Positions 56,986 through 64,000 of a DNA stretch of 64,000 nt are shown here, in pieces (within the stretch, counting starts at the first letter, position 1; every line of letters starts with the position of its first letter). Location: NCBI RefSeq assembly GCF_011050415.1, contig NZ_DRFS01000013.1:152007-216006 (forward strand), read 5' to 3'. The position numbers and the translations under genes are program-made. This DNA comes from Halomonas sp. Its GTDB lineage: Bacteria > Pseudomonadota > Gammaproteobacteria > Pseudomonadales > Halomonadaceae. The notes below the pieces were generated by a model. It was not told the DNA's origin and searched no databases. It worked only from the letters and a program-made list of their open reading frames with translations.

Positions 56986-57555
56986 ATGACGACCTACTCC
57001 CGCATTCTTGGGATCATTTTCGGTAGCGTGATGTTGCTGCTTGCAGTCTTGATCACCCTCGAAACGCTGATCCGTAAGTTCTTCTCGCTGTCACTGGGCG
57101 GGGTGGATGAACTGGGTGGCTACGCGATTGCCATTGCCGCACCGCTGGCCTTCTGTGTCGCCATGGTGGAACAGTCGCATATCCGCATCAACTTGCTGCA
57201 TATGCGCCTTCCCACCGCCACTCAAGCGATCCTCAATGCGCTAGCAGCCCTTTCCATGGGGCTGTTAGCGGCATTCTTGCTGTACTTCACGGTGCAAACC
57301 GTACTGGATACCCAAATGTATCGCTCCATCGCTCAAACGCCCTGGGCGACGCCGCTGATTTACCCGCAGGCCATCTGGTTAATCGCCATGTCAGCATTTA
57401 GCGTGGCGGCAGCGCTGCTGTCAGTCAAAGCGCTACTGCTGCTGGTTAAACGCGACTGGAAAACCCTCAATCGTCAATTTGGGCCTAGTTCGGCAACCGA
57501 TGAATTAGAGGCAGAACTGGCCGACCTTGAGCAGCGCGAAGGGGGCAAGCTATGA
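56986..57555 (+). CDS. TRAP transporter small permease (DctQ family)
   Basis: A 189-residue protein with four membrane helices (about 5-25, 45-65, 85-105 and 130-150) and a charged C-terminal tail. The conserved GGVDELGGYAIAIAAPLAFC segment marks DctQ. TAGGAG lies before the ATG, and the stop overlaps the DctM gene by four bases. Confidence 0.9.
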   Translation: MTTYSRILGIIFGSVMLLLAVLITLETLIRKFFSLSLGGVDELGGYAIAIAAPLAFCVAMVEQSHIRINLLHMRLPTATQAILNALAALSMGLLAAFLLYFTVQTVLDTQMYRSIAQTPWATPLIYPQAIWLIAMSAFSVAAALLSVKALLLLVKRDWKTLNRQFGPSSATDELEAELADLEQREGGKL

Positions 57556-58856
57556 GCATTCCGCTGATAATTGGCGCGTTTTTAGTCATGCTCGCGCTGA
57601 TGCTTTTAAGCTTGCCGGTCGCGGTGGCGATTCTATTTGTGGGGGTGTTAGGCGGCTATCTGATGTATGGCGCGCCACTGGTGGACATGATGGGCGGCGT
57701 TGTTTGGAGCAGCCTAAACAGCCCCTCTATGCTGGCGATACCGCTGTTTATGCTACTGGGGGAGTTACTTCTGCGCGGCGGTATTGCCGACCGTATGTAT
57801 GCCGCCTTAGCGGTGTGGTTTAACAAGCTTCCCGGCGGCTTGCTGCATACCAATATCGCCACTTGCACGCTGTTCTCAGCGACCTCCGGCTCGTCCGTCG
57901 CTACGGCTGCCACGGTAGGTACCATTGCCCTTCCGGCGCTTCATCAGTACCGCTACCCGATTCGTCCTTCGCTTGGCTCTTTAGCAGCGGGCGGCACGCT
58001 GGGCATATTAATTCCACCTAGCATCAACCTGCTGGTGTATGGCCAATTAGCCAACACCTCGGTTAGTCAGCTGTTTGCGGCGGGGTTAATACCTGGGATT
58101 ACCCTTGCGCTGCTGTTCTCGGTGTATCTATTTATTGCCCACGGTAAGGCAGGCAATGCGTCGCTGGTAGAGGTCGATGTTTCGTTAAAAGAGAAACTCT
58201 CACTCTCCAAGCATCTGATTCCTCCCGTGGTCATTTTTGGCGTGGTGATGGGGAGTATTTACGGCGGTTTGGCAACCCCGACTGAATCAGCCGCCATTGG
58301 TGTGGTGATTGCCTTAGCGTTTATTGTCGGTGGTGGAAAAATGAGCCTTGATCTACTCATTCACTGCTCGCTTCAGGCAGCCAAAACCTCGGGCATGGTG
58401 ATTATCGTATTAATGTGCGCCTTGCTGCTTAATGTGACCATTTCAATGCTGGGGGTTACCCAAGCGCTTACCCAGTGGGTTGCCTCGTTTGGGCTTACCG
58501 CTGTCGGCCTACTCCTCGTGCTATTGGTGTTTTACGTCATCCTCGGCACCTTTATGGATGCGATGTCGATGCTGGTACTCACCGTACCTATTACCGTACC
58601 CATGGTAATGGCGGTGGGCATTGACCCTATCTGGTTTGGTATTTTCATCGTGTTGATGTGTGAGATAGCACTGATTACCCCACCGGTAGGCATGAATCTG
58701 TTTGTGGTTCAGGGCGTGCGGAAAGATGGCGGCAGCTTTAATGACGTGATTTGGGGTTCAATGCCCTTCGTTGGCATTATGGCGCTGTTTACCCTGGCGA
58801 TTATGGTTTGGCCCGGCATCGTTATGTGGCTACCCGACTTACTGGCGGGGCGCTAA
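57552..58856 (+). CDS. TRAP transporter large permease (DctM family)
   Basis: A 434-residue permease with about 12 helices. DctM signatures include IPLFMLLGELLLRGGIADRMY, GTLGILIPPSINLLVYG and the PTESAAIGV segment, with ITPPVGMNLFVVQG near the C-terminus. The TAA stop shares its last A with the ATG of the racemase-family gene, so all four genes from 55913 form one coupled operon. Confidence 0.93.
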   Translation: MSIPLIIGAFLVMLALMLLSLPVAVAILFVGVLGGYLMYGAPLVDMMGGVVWSSLNSPSMLAIPLFMLLGELLLRGGIADRMYAALAVWFNKLPGGLLHTNIATCTLFSATSGSSVATAATVGTIALPALHQYRYPIRPSLGSLAAGGTLGILIPPSINLLVYGQLANTSVSQLFAAGLIPGITLALLFSVYLFIAHGKAGNASLVEVDVSLKEKLSLSKHLIPPVVIFGVVMGSIYGGLATPTESAAIGVVIALAFIVGGGKMSLDLLIHCSLQAAKTSGMVIIVLMCALLLNVTISMLGVTQALTQWVASFGLTAVGLLLVLLVFYVILGTFMDAMSMLVLTVPITVPMVMAVGIDPIWFGIFIVLMCEIALITPPVGMNLFVVQGVRKDGGSFNDVIWGSMPFVGIMALFTLAIMVWPGIVMWLPDLLAGR

Positions 58857-59563
58857 TGAGCCATCCTCAACCTCAAGTGGCAGAGACAGCGCGGATTTTA
58901 ATTATCAATCCCAATACTAATAGCACTGTCACCCAGAGCATTCGCGAACTTGTGCTCCATATCACCCCACCAGGGGTAATAACAGAGGTCACCAGCCCTG
59001 CTCACGGGCCCTACGCTATCGAAAACGAACAGGACAAAGCCACCGCGACTCAGCACGTGCTAACCCTGATTGAAAAACGCAAAGCGGAAGGGTTTTCGGG
59101 CTATATCATGGCGTGTTTTGACGACATTGCCATTGCCGACATCCGCCAGCTTACCCAAGCACCAGTGATCAGCTTAGCGGAGGCAGGCATTCGCTACGCA
59201 GCGGCAAGTGGCGGCCTGTTTACGGTGATCACCACCTTTGTTGAAGCGGTGCCCACCATTGAAGCGCTTAGCGCCACTTATGGGTTGAGCGAACGCTGCC
59301 GCGTTGTTGCGACCGGCCTGGGTGTAGCCGATACCGCCGCACAAACCGAACATGCTGAAGTTCGGCTTCACGACGCTATTCAAACGGCTATTCAGTTGGA
59401 TGCCCAAGCCATTGTGTTAGGTTCAGGGGCGTTTGCAGGCCGTGCTAAAGCACTCCAAGCACGCTACCACATCACTGTCATAGACGGCTTCGAAGAAGCG
59501 CTAGGCTATGTTCTTAAACCGACTCAGGTTATTAATCAAACGCAGGTGCTTAACCAGTCCTAA
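58856..59563 (+). CDS. Asp/Glu/hydantoin racemase family protein
   Basis: A 235-residue enzyme of the aspartate/glutamate/hydantoin racemase superfamily, beginning ILIINPNTNSTVT. The first catalytic cysteine is Cys87 (IMACFDD). At the position of the second catalytic cysteine (usually VLGC) it has Ser190 (VLGSGAF), so a two-base cysteine racemisation is doubtful. Superfamily members with one cysteine include arylmalonate decarboxylase. Coupled to the TRAP operon, it probably acts on the imported compound. Confidence 0.82.
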   Translation: MSHPQPQVAETARILIINPNTNSTVTQSIRELVLHITPPGVITEVTSPAHGPYAIENEQDKATATQHVLTLIEKRKAEGFSGYIMACFDDIAIADIRQLTQAPVISLAEAGIRYAAASGGLFTVITTFVEAVPTIEALSATYGLSERCRVVATGLGVADTAAQTEHAEVRLHDAIQTAIQLDAQAIVLGSGAFAGRAKALQARYHITVIDGFEEALGYVLKPTQVINQTQVLNQS

Positions 59564-59589
59564 GTTGCAAATAAGACACCGGTGAATAA

Positions 59590-60360
59590 TCAATAATCCA
59601 CATTGCCCGCCACCCGCGCGGGCATTCCCAATCGCCCTATCCCCGGCAGTTTCAAGGCGGGGCGCATCAAATCCACACCAAAGCTCAAGCCTAACAAGTT
59701 AAGCTCAATGCCCTCCTCTTTTGCCAGCATAAGACCCAACACGCCACCAAGAGAGAGCTGGTAACCCGTACCACTGGGTGTTGGCGCAACGACGCTGCCA
59801 AATAAAAAGTCTTTGCCGACCGCCGTAGCCGGTAGCGCCACATCAAAACCTTCAACCTCACGGGCAACCCAGGCAATAAAGGTGTTGCTGTTTGGCCCTG
59901 GCCATACGCGATAACGCTCCGCACTTGGGTAGCGTTCAGCCGCCGCAAGAATCTCAGGTATCAGCGCTGCCGCGGCATCACCGCGATAATCCGCAAGCAG
60001 CATGGGGGCATTACCAAACCAGGCACGGTCGGGCATATCGATGACATTGACGATGGTAGGACGACGCCAGCTCATCACCTGAAGAATGCGGTAATCCGGC
60101 TCCCCTTCTGGTTTAAACGCAATCCAAGGATGCACACCAAAGGCACCGCGCCAGTTGTAAGCATTAGCAGCATACACTTGCACCACCGCCTCGCTAGAAC
60201 TCTCGGGCAGTGGAGCTAAGCCTGCGGAGGTGCGATCAAGGCTAGACCAGTGCACATCTGTCGCAATGGTACCGCTCGCCAGCATCCAGGCAGGGCCCGC
60301 TAATAGCAGCACCAAAAGTGCCACAAGGCATAAAAGCCAGCGTAATAATGATCTGATCAT
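59590..60360 (-). CDS. DUF3750 domain-containing protein
   Basis: A 256-residue protein with an N-terminal membrane helix (about 6-30, LLCLVALLVLLLAGPAWML), so the body is probably periplasmic. The region 60-230 matches the DUF3750 pattern (YAANAYNWRGAFGVHPWIAFK, WPGPNSNTFIAWVAREV). Function unknown. It has only a weak ribosome-binding site and is convergent with the racemase-family gene. Confidence 0.82.
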   Translation of the reverse strand: MIRSLLRWLLCLVALLVLLLAGPAWMLASGTIATDVHWSSLDRTSAGLAPLPESSSEAVVQVYAANAYNWRGAFGVHPWIAFKPEGEPDYRILQVMSWRRPTIVNVIDMPDRAWFGNAPMLLADYRGDAAAALIPEILAAAERYPSAERYRVWPGPNSNTFIAWVAREVEGFDVALPATAVGKDFLFGSVVAPTPSGTGYQLSLGGVLGLMLAKEEGIELNLLGLSFGVDLMRPALKLPGIGRLGMPARVAGNVDY

Positions 60361-60462
60361 AGATGGTTATGTATCCATTGCCTGCAAAGTAACTCAATCT
60401 TGCGCTCATTGAGTGGAAAGCCCACTACCATGCGAGGGGTAACAAAAGTCGAGCTAGTGGCA

Positions 60463-61308
60463 CTAAGCTTGGTAAGCCTCTAGCCTAATTACCGCGTGCT
60501 CCAAAGCCGCTCGATAACTTCCTCCAAACAGGAGCACATGGTTAAGTAGCGGGTAAAGCTGGAACAGCGCCTCTCGCCTTGGCCAATCATCGGGCGCGTT
60601 ACCATTCCAGTATGCTTCAAAAAACGCCTCACCGGGTGATCCGAAGAGGGTTAACATCGCCAAATCGACCTCTGGGAAATGACGGTACACAGCAGGATCG
60701 ATAACCGCCGCCCCGTGGGCAGTGCATAGCACATTGCCCGACCATAGATCACCATGCACCAAGCTAGCGGGAACATCGGGCAGCCAGCTTTCAAGCCCAT
60801 GGGCGATAGTTTCAAGACGTTGCCGCAAAGCCTTATCCAGCAGCCCCTTGGCAGAGCAAACATAGATTAACGGCAGCAAACGCCGTTCGCGCTGAAAAAC
60901 ACGCCCATCCAGCAACGCTGCATTCGGTTGAGGCGTTCTCCCGCAGGCATTGTCGTGGGGCCAGCCGTGATCTTCGCCAGTAACCCCATGCAACCTGCGC
61001 AGCCCCTCCCCCAATGACTCAGCGCAGCCATGCCGAGAGTTAACTGTTTCCAACCCCTCCATCACCAGCCACTCACCTTCTTGGGCAAGAACCGTAGGCA
61101 CTATCAAGCCACTGTTAGCACTAGCAAGCGCCCGAAGCCCATCCGCCTCACCCGCCAACCGAGCCGGGTCATCCCTCTTCACCACCACATCACCCGCATC
61201 AGTGCTTAGCCGATAGGTAACAGCACTATCGCCACCACTTAGGGGTGAAAGCGCACCTTGGGGAATGAGCCCGGCGACGTTGAGTAGTGTTTTGAGTGTA
61301 CTGTTCAT
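60463..61308 (-). CDS. Fructosamine kinase family protein
   Basis: A 281-residue kinase with the aminoglycoside-phosphotransferase fold. Key motifs: LSGGDSAVTYRL, the lysine in VVVKRDD, catalytic loop LVHGDLWSGNVL, and AAVIDPAVYRHFPEVDLAM. Bacterial members phosphorylate ketosamines so that Amadori products break down, repairing glycated proteins. ATG 61308 has GGAGGT seven bases upstream. Confidence 0.9.
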   Translation of the reverse strand: MNSTLKTLLNVAGLIPQGALSPLSGGDSAVTYRLSTDAGDVVVKRDDPARLAGEADGLRALASANSGLIVPTVLAQEGEWLVMEGLETVNSRHGCAESLGEGLRRLHGVTGEDHGWPHDNACGRTPQPNAALLDGRVFQRERRLLPLIYVCSAKGLLDKALRQRLETIAHGLESWLPDVPASLVHGDLWSGNVLCTAHGAAVIDPAVYRHFPEVDLAMLTLFGSPGEAFFEAYWNGNAPDDWPRREALFQLYPLLNHVLLFGGSYRAALEHAVIRLEAYQA

Positions 61309-61557
61309 AGCGAGACCTCCATTTAACAAGGTTAACTGGAAATCTTGTTGAGTTCATGGTGTTAGTTTGGGGGATTAAGAAACGGTGGTGTTGCATATTT
61401 CAGCTATCGGCCAAGATCTGTCTTTTAGGTGTCACTGATATAGCGATTTAACTCCTTACTCACCGGAAAATCAGGAGGCAGAGAGTATTCTTTTCAGGTG
61501 CAGCAACTTGTTAGGCCTAGACTCAACACAGCAGTTAATCTGCAAAAATTTTAATAA

Positions 61558-62415
61558 CTATTTATACAAAAACTGGATCAATGCTTGATACATACCCTTT
61601 TGCCAGTGGTTCGAGAACTGAGCTGCGTCTACTGCTGGCTGTAAAAGTACATTTTGGATTTCGCCGGTGTCCAGATTCGCCTGCCTCATAGATCTTATCT
61701 GTCCAAGTACAGTACCCAGTTGCTCTGCAGCTTTCGTTGCATAGCGCTTAGCCAAATTAAAATCTGCAAAGTGTCTTTGGGCTCTTTCTTTATCGATATC
61801 AGGCCACTCTTCGGGCGGTAAGGCGTAGTATTCAAATTTCCCCGGCTCACCATCGTCAAATGAAATATAAGTCGCAAATATCCATTGGTCGACGAAAAAT
61901 CTTTGGCTGTCCGAATAAGGTTGGATTATTTGCCTTTCAGCACTGCTCGCAAAGTTTTGAGCTTTTCCATCCATATTGCAATCTCGGCATGATGGAACCA
62001 GATTGCTGGGCAAAATAGAGAATTGTGGATAATGAGCTTTAGGCAAAAAGTGATCTAAGTTACGTGGAGTACCTATCCCCCCACAAAATGGACACTTATC
62101 TTGTGCGGCATTTAAAATAGAATCGTATATTTTTCTAGCAGGCTTTTTGGCAGCCCTAAAATATAATTCATAGACTTTCACTAATTCACTTTTTTTCAGA
62201 ACATTAATTACTACAGGATCGCCGTCAACATTGACAGGTTGTATAGTGTACAATTCGCCAGTATTCGCTGCGATTGTATATTGCATGCCCGCATCGGAAA
62301 GATCATTCCTACTCGCTATCAAATTTTGGCGTAGTAAATCATTTCCTGTGACACCTAAAATACATTCATCAATAGTTTGATCTAAAGTATATTGAGGTTC
62401 ATCAAGACGCATCAT
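61558..62415 (-). CDS. HNH endonuclease, PtuB-like
   Basis: A protein of 285 residues with a zinc-finger HNH domain at about 110-160: CPFCGG, NLDHFLPKAHYPQ, NLVPSCRDCN. The CxxC...H...CxxC layout with the DHFLPK core is that of Septu PtuB and related defence nucleases. ATG 62415 is chosen because AGGGG lies nine bases ahead; a GTG at 62421 overlaps the ATPase stop. It is A+T-richer than genes to the left. It forms a gene pair with the ATPase upstream, whose frame is interrupted. Confidence 0.78.
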   Translation of the reverse strand: MMRLDEPQYTLDQTIDECILGVTGNDLLRQNLIASRNDLSDAGMQYTIAANTGELYTIQPVNVDGDPVVINVLKKSELVKVYELYFRAAKKPARKIYDSILNAAQDKCPFCGGIGTPRNLDHFLPKAHYPQFSILPSNLVPSCRDCNMDGKAQNFASSAERQIIQPYSDSQRFFVDQWIFATYISFDDGEPGKFEYYALPPEEWPDIDKERAQRHFADFNLAKRYATKAAEQLGTVLGQIRSMRQANLDTGEIQNVLLQPAVDAAQFSNHWQKGMYQALIQFLYK

Positions 62416-62420
62416 AACCA

Positions 62421-63452
62421 CTATCCCCTGTCACGCTTAGCGATAAGAACTTTCAAAATAGCTCTTCCTTCAAAGCCAATTTGATTATCGTACTCTGAAA
62501 CAATTTCTTCGTAGGTTTTCCCCGTCAGTACCGAATTTGCAAGAATGTCGTGAAAGCCGGAACGCTCAACCTCTAGGTTAAAAACCTCACTAGTCAGTAC
62601 CCCTACATTTTCGGCAAATGTCTCAATATTTGGCCTGCTCGTAACTACATTTTCACCTTTCCGATAGATCTTCCAAACACATGATTTCGGTATTTCCTGC
62701 AAGACAACAGGTGAATGAGTAGCGATTATAGAAAGACCATTTCTATCATGAAGCAAATCAGAAAGTGCGCGTACAAATGCCGACAAAAGAGGTGGGTGTA
62801 AATGGCTCTCAGGCTCGTCAAGTAGCACTAGTGTCTTTTCTTCAACAGTGGAGACTAAGCGAGTAATTGTCAGAAGTACGATTGCATGACCAGAACTCAT
62901 CCGGGATAGTGTTGGAGCAACAGCATTCCGAAATCTATCTGCAAACGAGGCTGAGTCAGACTGTTCGTTTTCTTTAAGATCCTGACGAACTTGCAGATAA
63001 ATAGCATTTAATTCTTCTAAACGCATGAGAAAAAAATTCTCATCTGACCCTAGTTTTTCTATCGCATCTAGCCAACGTTTGGTCTTACTTGAATTTTGAA
63101 AGCAATTAATCAAAGCTTTTATGCAATCATACTGAAGATCCCTAATAGTTCGATGAAGTTCAGTATTTTCTCCATCCTTCAAACCAATATAAAAATAACA
63201 CGTACCTTTTGCAGGATCAGGCTGTTCTTCAGGTGGTGTAAATGGATCAAAAGCACTGAATGAAACTGAGACGAGACTACTGAAATAATCATTAGATATC
63301 TCTGATTCTTGCCAACCATCTATGTCTATAAATTTTGTACTCGTCCCTTGCCTATCTGTGATGGCCGATATCATGCCATTTAAAATAGTGGTTTTTCCCA
63401 CTCCGTTTCGACCGATAATTGCATGAATATTAGACCTTGGTGCTGAATCCAC
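62421..63452 (-). CDS. AAA-type ATPase body, PtuA-like (5' part in another frame)
   Basis: A 343-residue ATPase segment: Walker A GRNGVGKTT near residue 15, signature-like MSSGHAIVLL near 195, Walker B LVLLDEPESHLHPP near 215 and the switch histidine IIATHSPV. This is an OLD/RecN-like SMC-type ATPase as in Septu PtuA. The GTG start cuts into the first beta strands: in the same frame the sequence is meaningful further upstream (RPEELKFGSIDLDFEV) but lacks a start codon. Adding one T to the T5 run at 63504-63508 joins it to the fragment at 63488. The annotated start is therefore probably not the biological one. Confidence 0.75.
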   Translation of the reverse strand: MDSAPRSNIHAIIGRNGVGKTTILNGMISAITDRQGTSTKFIDIDGWQESEISNDYFSSLVSVSFSAFDPFTPPEEQPDPAKGTCYFYIGLKDGENTELHRTIRDLQYDCIKALINCFQNSSKTKRWLDAIEKLGSDENFFLMRLEELNAIYLQVRQDLKENEQSDSASFADRFRNAVAPTLSRMSSGHAIVLLTITRLVSTVEEKTLVLLDEPESHLHPPLLSAFVRALSDLLHDRNGLSIIATHSPVVLQEIPKSCVWKIYRKGENVVTSRPNIETFAENVGVLTSEVFNLEVERSGFHDILANSVLTGKTYEEIVSEYDNQIGFEGRAILKVLIAKRDRG

Positions 63453-63487
63453 TTTGACCTCAAAATCAAGGTCAATACTTCCGAATT

Positions 63488-63868
63488 TTAGCTCTTCAGG
63501 TCTAAAAATTTGAATTTAAAATCGGTTAGCTCTGCCAACCCGTTTAGTATTCTTGCATATTGCCCTTTTACAACAGAAAGGCTAACCCCCCTTAGCAAAG
63601 AAGTGCCAAAAACCTCCTCATTTTTAATAGATTCAATAACATCTGACTTTACCACTATATCTCTAAGCGCCGACAATATCTGTTTACCGAGAGGGGCTGG
63701 CAACGCTGCCATTTTTTGGTAGAATTCAATCCCTTGCCCTAGTGAAAAAAACTCCTCTCCTAAATCTATAAATCTATTTTCCAACTTGTTATAAGTGCTT
63801 ATTTCCGTCGTCTGGCCTTTAAAACCAATTTTAACATCACCTATGTTATGAAGCCTGTGTAGTGGCAT
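63488..63868 (-). pseudogene. N-terminal fragment of the PtuA-like ATPase (frameshifted)
   Basis: 126 residues from ATG 63868 (MPLHRLHNIGDV), ending at TAA just after FKFKFLDLKS. The fragment has no domain of its own and its last residues sit where an extra base would restore DFKFKF-FRPEEL and run into the ATPase. It therefore looks like the first third of one gene broken at the T5 run. The ATG begins two or three bases inside the border of an IS3-like element, so the original 5' region may be lost. Confidence 0.66.
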
Positions 63869-63869
63869 A

Positions 63870-64000
63870 GTGAATTTGGCCACCTAATTAGAGGTGCTAA
63901 TATGCACCAAGACATCACTAGGTGGCAGCATGGCAACAAGACCAAAACGTAACTTTAGCCCTGAATTCCGGCTCGAAGCAGCACAGCTAGTCGTTGATCA
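63870..64000 (+). mobile_element. Left end of an IS3-like insertion sequence (partial)
   Basis: A probable terminal repeat starting TGAATTTGGCCACC near 63870 precedes a transposase frame at 63930. It continues past the window edge, so the right end and target duplication cannot be seen. The orientation is opposite to the neighbouring ATPase gene. Confidence 0.6.
63930..64000 (+). CDS. IS3-family transposase OrfA, N-terminus (partial)
   Basis: The first 23 residues (MATRPKRNFSPEFRLEAAQL...) match the start of IS3-family OrfA proteins, which bind the ends through a helix-turn-helix; the (K/R)R(F/N)S-P-E-F-R-x-E-A motif is typical. AGGTGG lies five bases before the ATG. Runs off the window. Confidence 0.8.
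   Translation, partial: MATRPKRNFSPEFRLEAAQLVVD

Noticed and set aside
63421..63452. GTG at 63452 as the true start of the ATPase
   Set aside because: It would remove the first beta strand of the ATPase fold and has no ribosome-binding site; the frame upstream still reads as sensible protein (RPEELKFGSIDLDFEV).

Overview
The window looks like a chromosomal segment of a moderately halophilic gammaproteobacterium, most likely Halomonadaceae (Halomonas/Vreelandella). This is an inference. It rests on gammaproteobacterial gene neighbourhoods (rnfG-rnfE-nth, accB-accC-prmA, dusB-fis-purH, fxsA-groES-groEL), a pyrophosphate-type phosphofructokinase, several cation/proton antiporters, a TRAP transporter and moderate-to-high GC. 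Most of it is core genome. The last 2.5 kb is visibly richer in A+T and carries a defence-type gene pair and the edge of an insertion sequence.

Layout. 1-2.6 kb: end of the Rnf complex, endonuclease III and a protein with carbonic-anhydrase-like zinc motifs. 2.6-6.7 kb (minus): a tight operon of a CstA-family transporter, a small protein ending in Cys-Cys, an ArsA/Get3-like ATPase and a queuosine-mannosyltransferase-like glycosyltransferase. 7.1-13.6 kb: a signalling cluster of a stand-alone receiver, a membrane protein fusing a kinase-like module to a DEDDh exonuclease, a small membrane protein, a symporter-histidine kinase of the CrbS type, and a convergent GlnD-like nucleotidyltransferase. 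13.6-20.4 kb: hlyU, argG, rnt, PPi-dependent pfk, a degenerate kinase/phosphatase and ppa. 20.5-31 kb: dsbD, accBC, prmA, dusB-fis, purH, gabD, folE. 31-36.7 kb: srkA, a ComF-like gene, tRNA-Leu(UAG), two unknown envelope proteins (one with an in-frame stop) and an SDR reductase. 36.8-40.6 kb: fxsA, groESL behind a very good sigma-32 promoter, trmJ. 40.7-50 kb: transporters, an acetate-node pair (MaoC-Pta fusion and ackA) and a CPA2 antiporter. 50-53.3 kb: a metal ABC transporter divergent from mntR with a candidate MntR box between. 53.3-59.6 kb: RES/Xre toxin-antitoxin, a 17-bp tandem repeat, and an RpiR-regulated TRAP operon with a racemase-family enzyme. 59.6-64 kb: DUF3750, fructosamine kinase, a Septu-like ATPase/HNH pair whose ATPase frame is broken, and the start of an IS3-like element.

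How it fits together. Several parts concern the acetate/pyruvate node (CstA-type uptake, CrbS-type sensing, Pta/AckA) and PPi metabolism (PPi-PFK, Ppa). The most unusual items are the CstA/CC-protein/ArsA/glycosyltransferase operon, the exonuclease fused to a kinase-like sensor, a kinase/phosphatase that has lost catalytic residues in both halves, paired TGAAA-N6-TTTC operators in front of the RpiR gene and the TRAP operon, and a defence pair interrupted by a frameshift with an IS end at its start codon.
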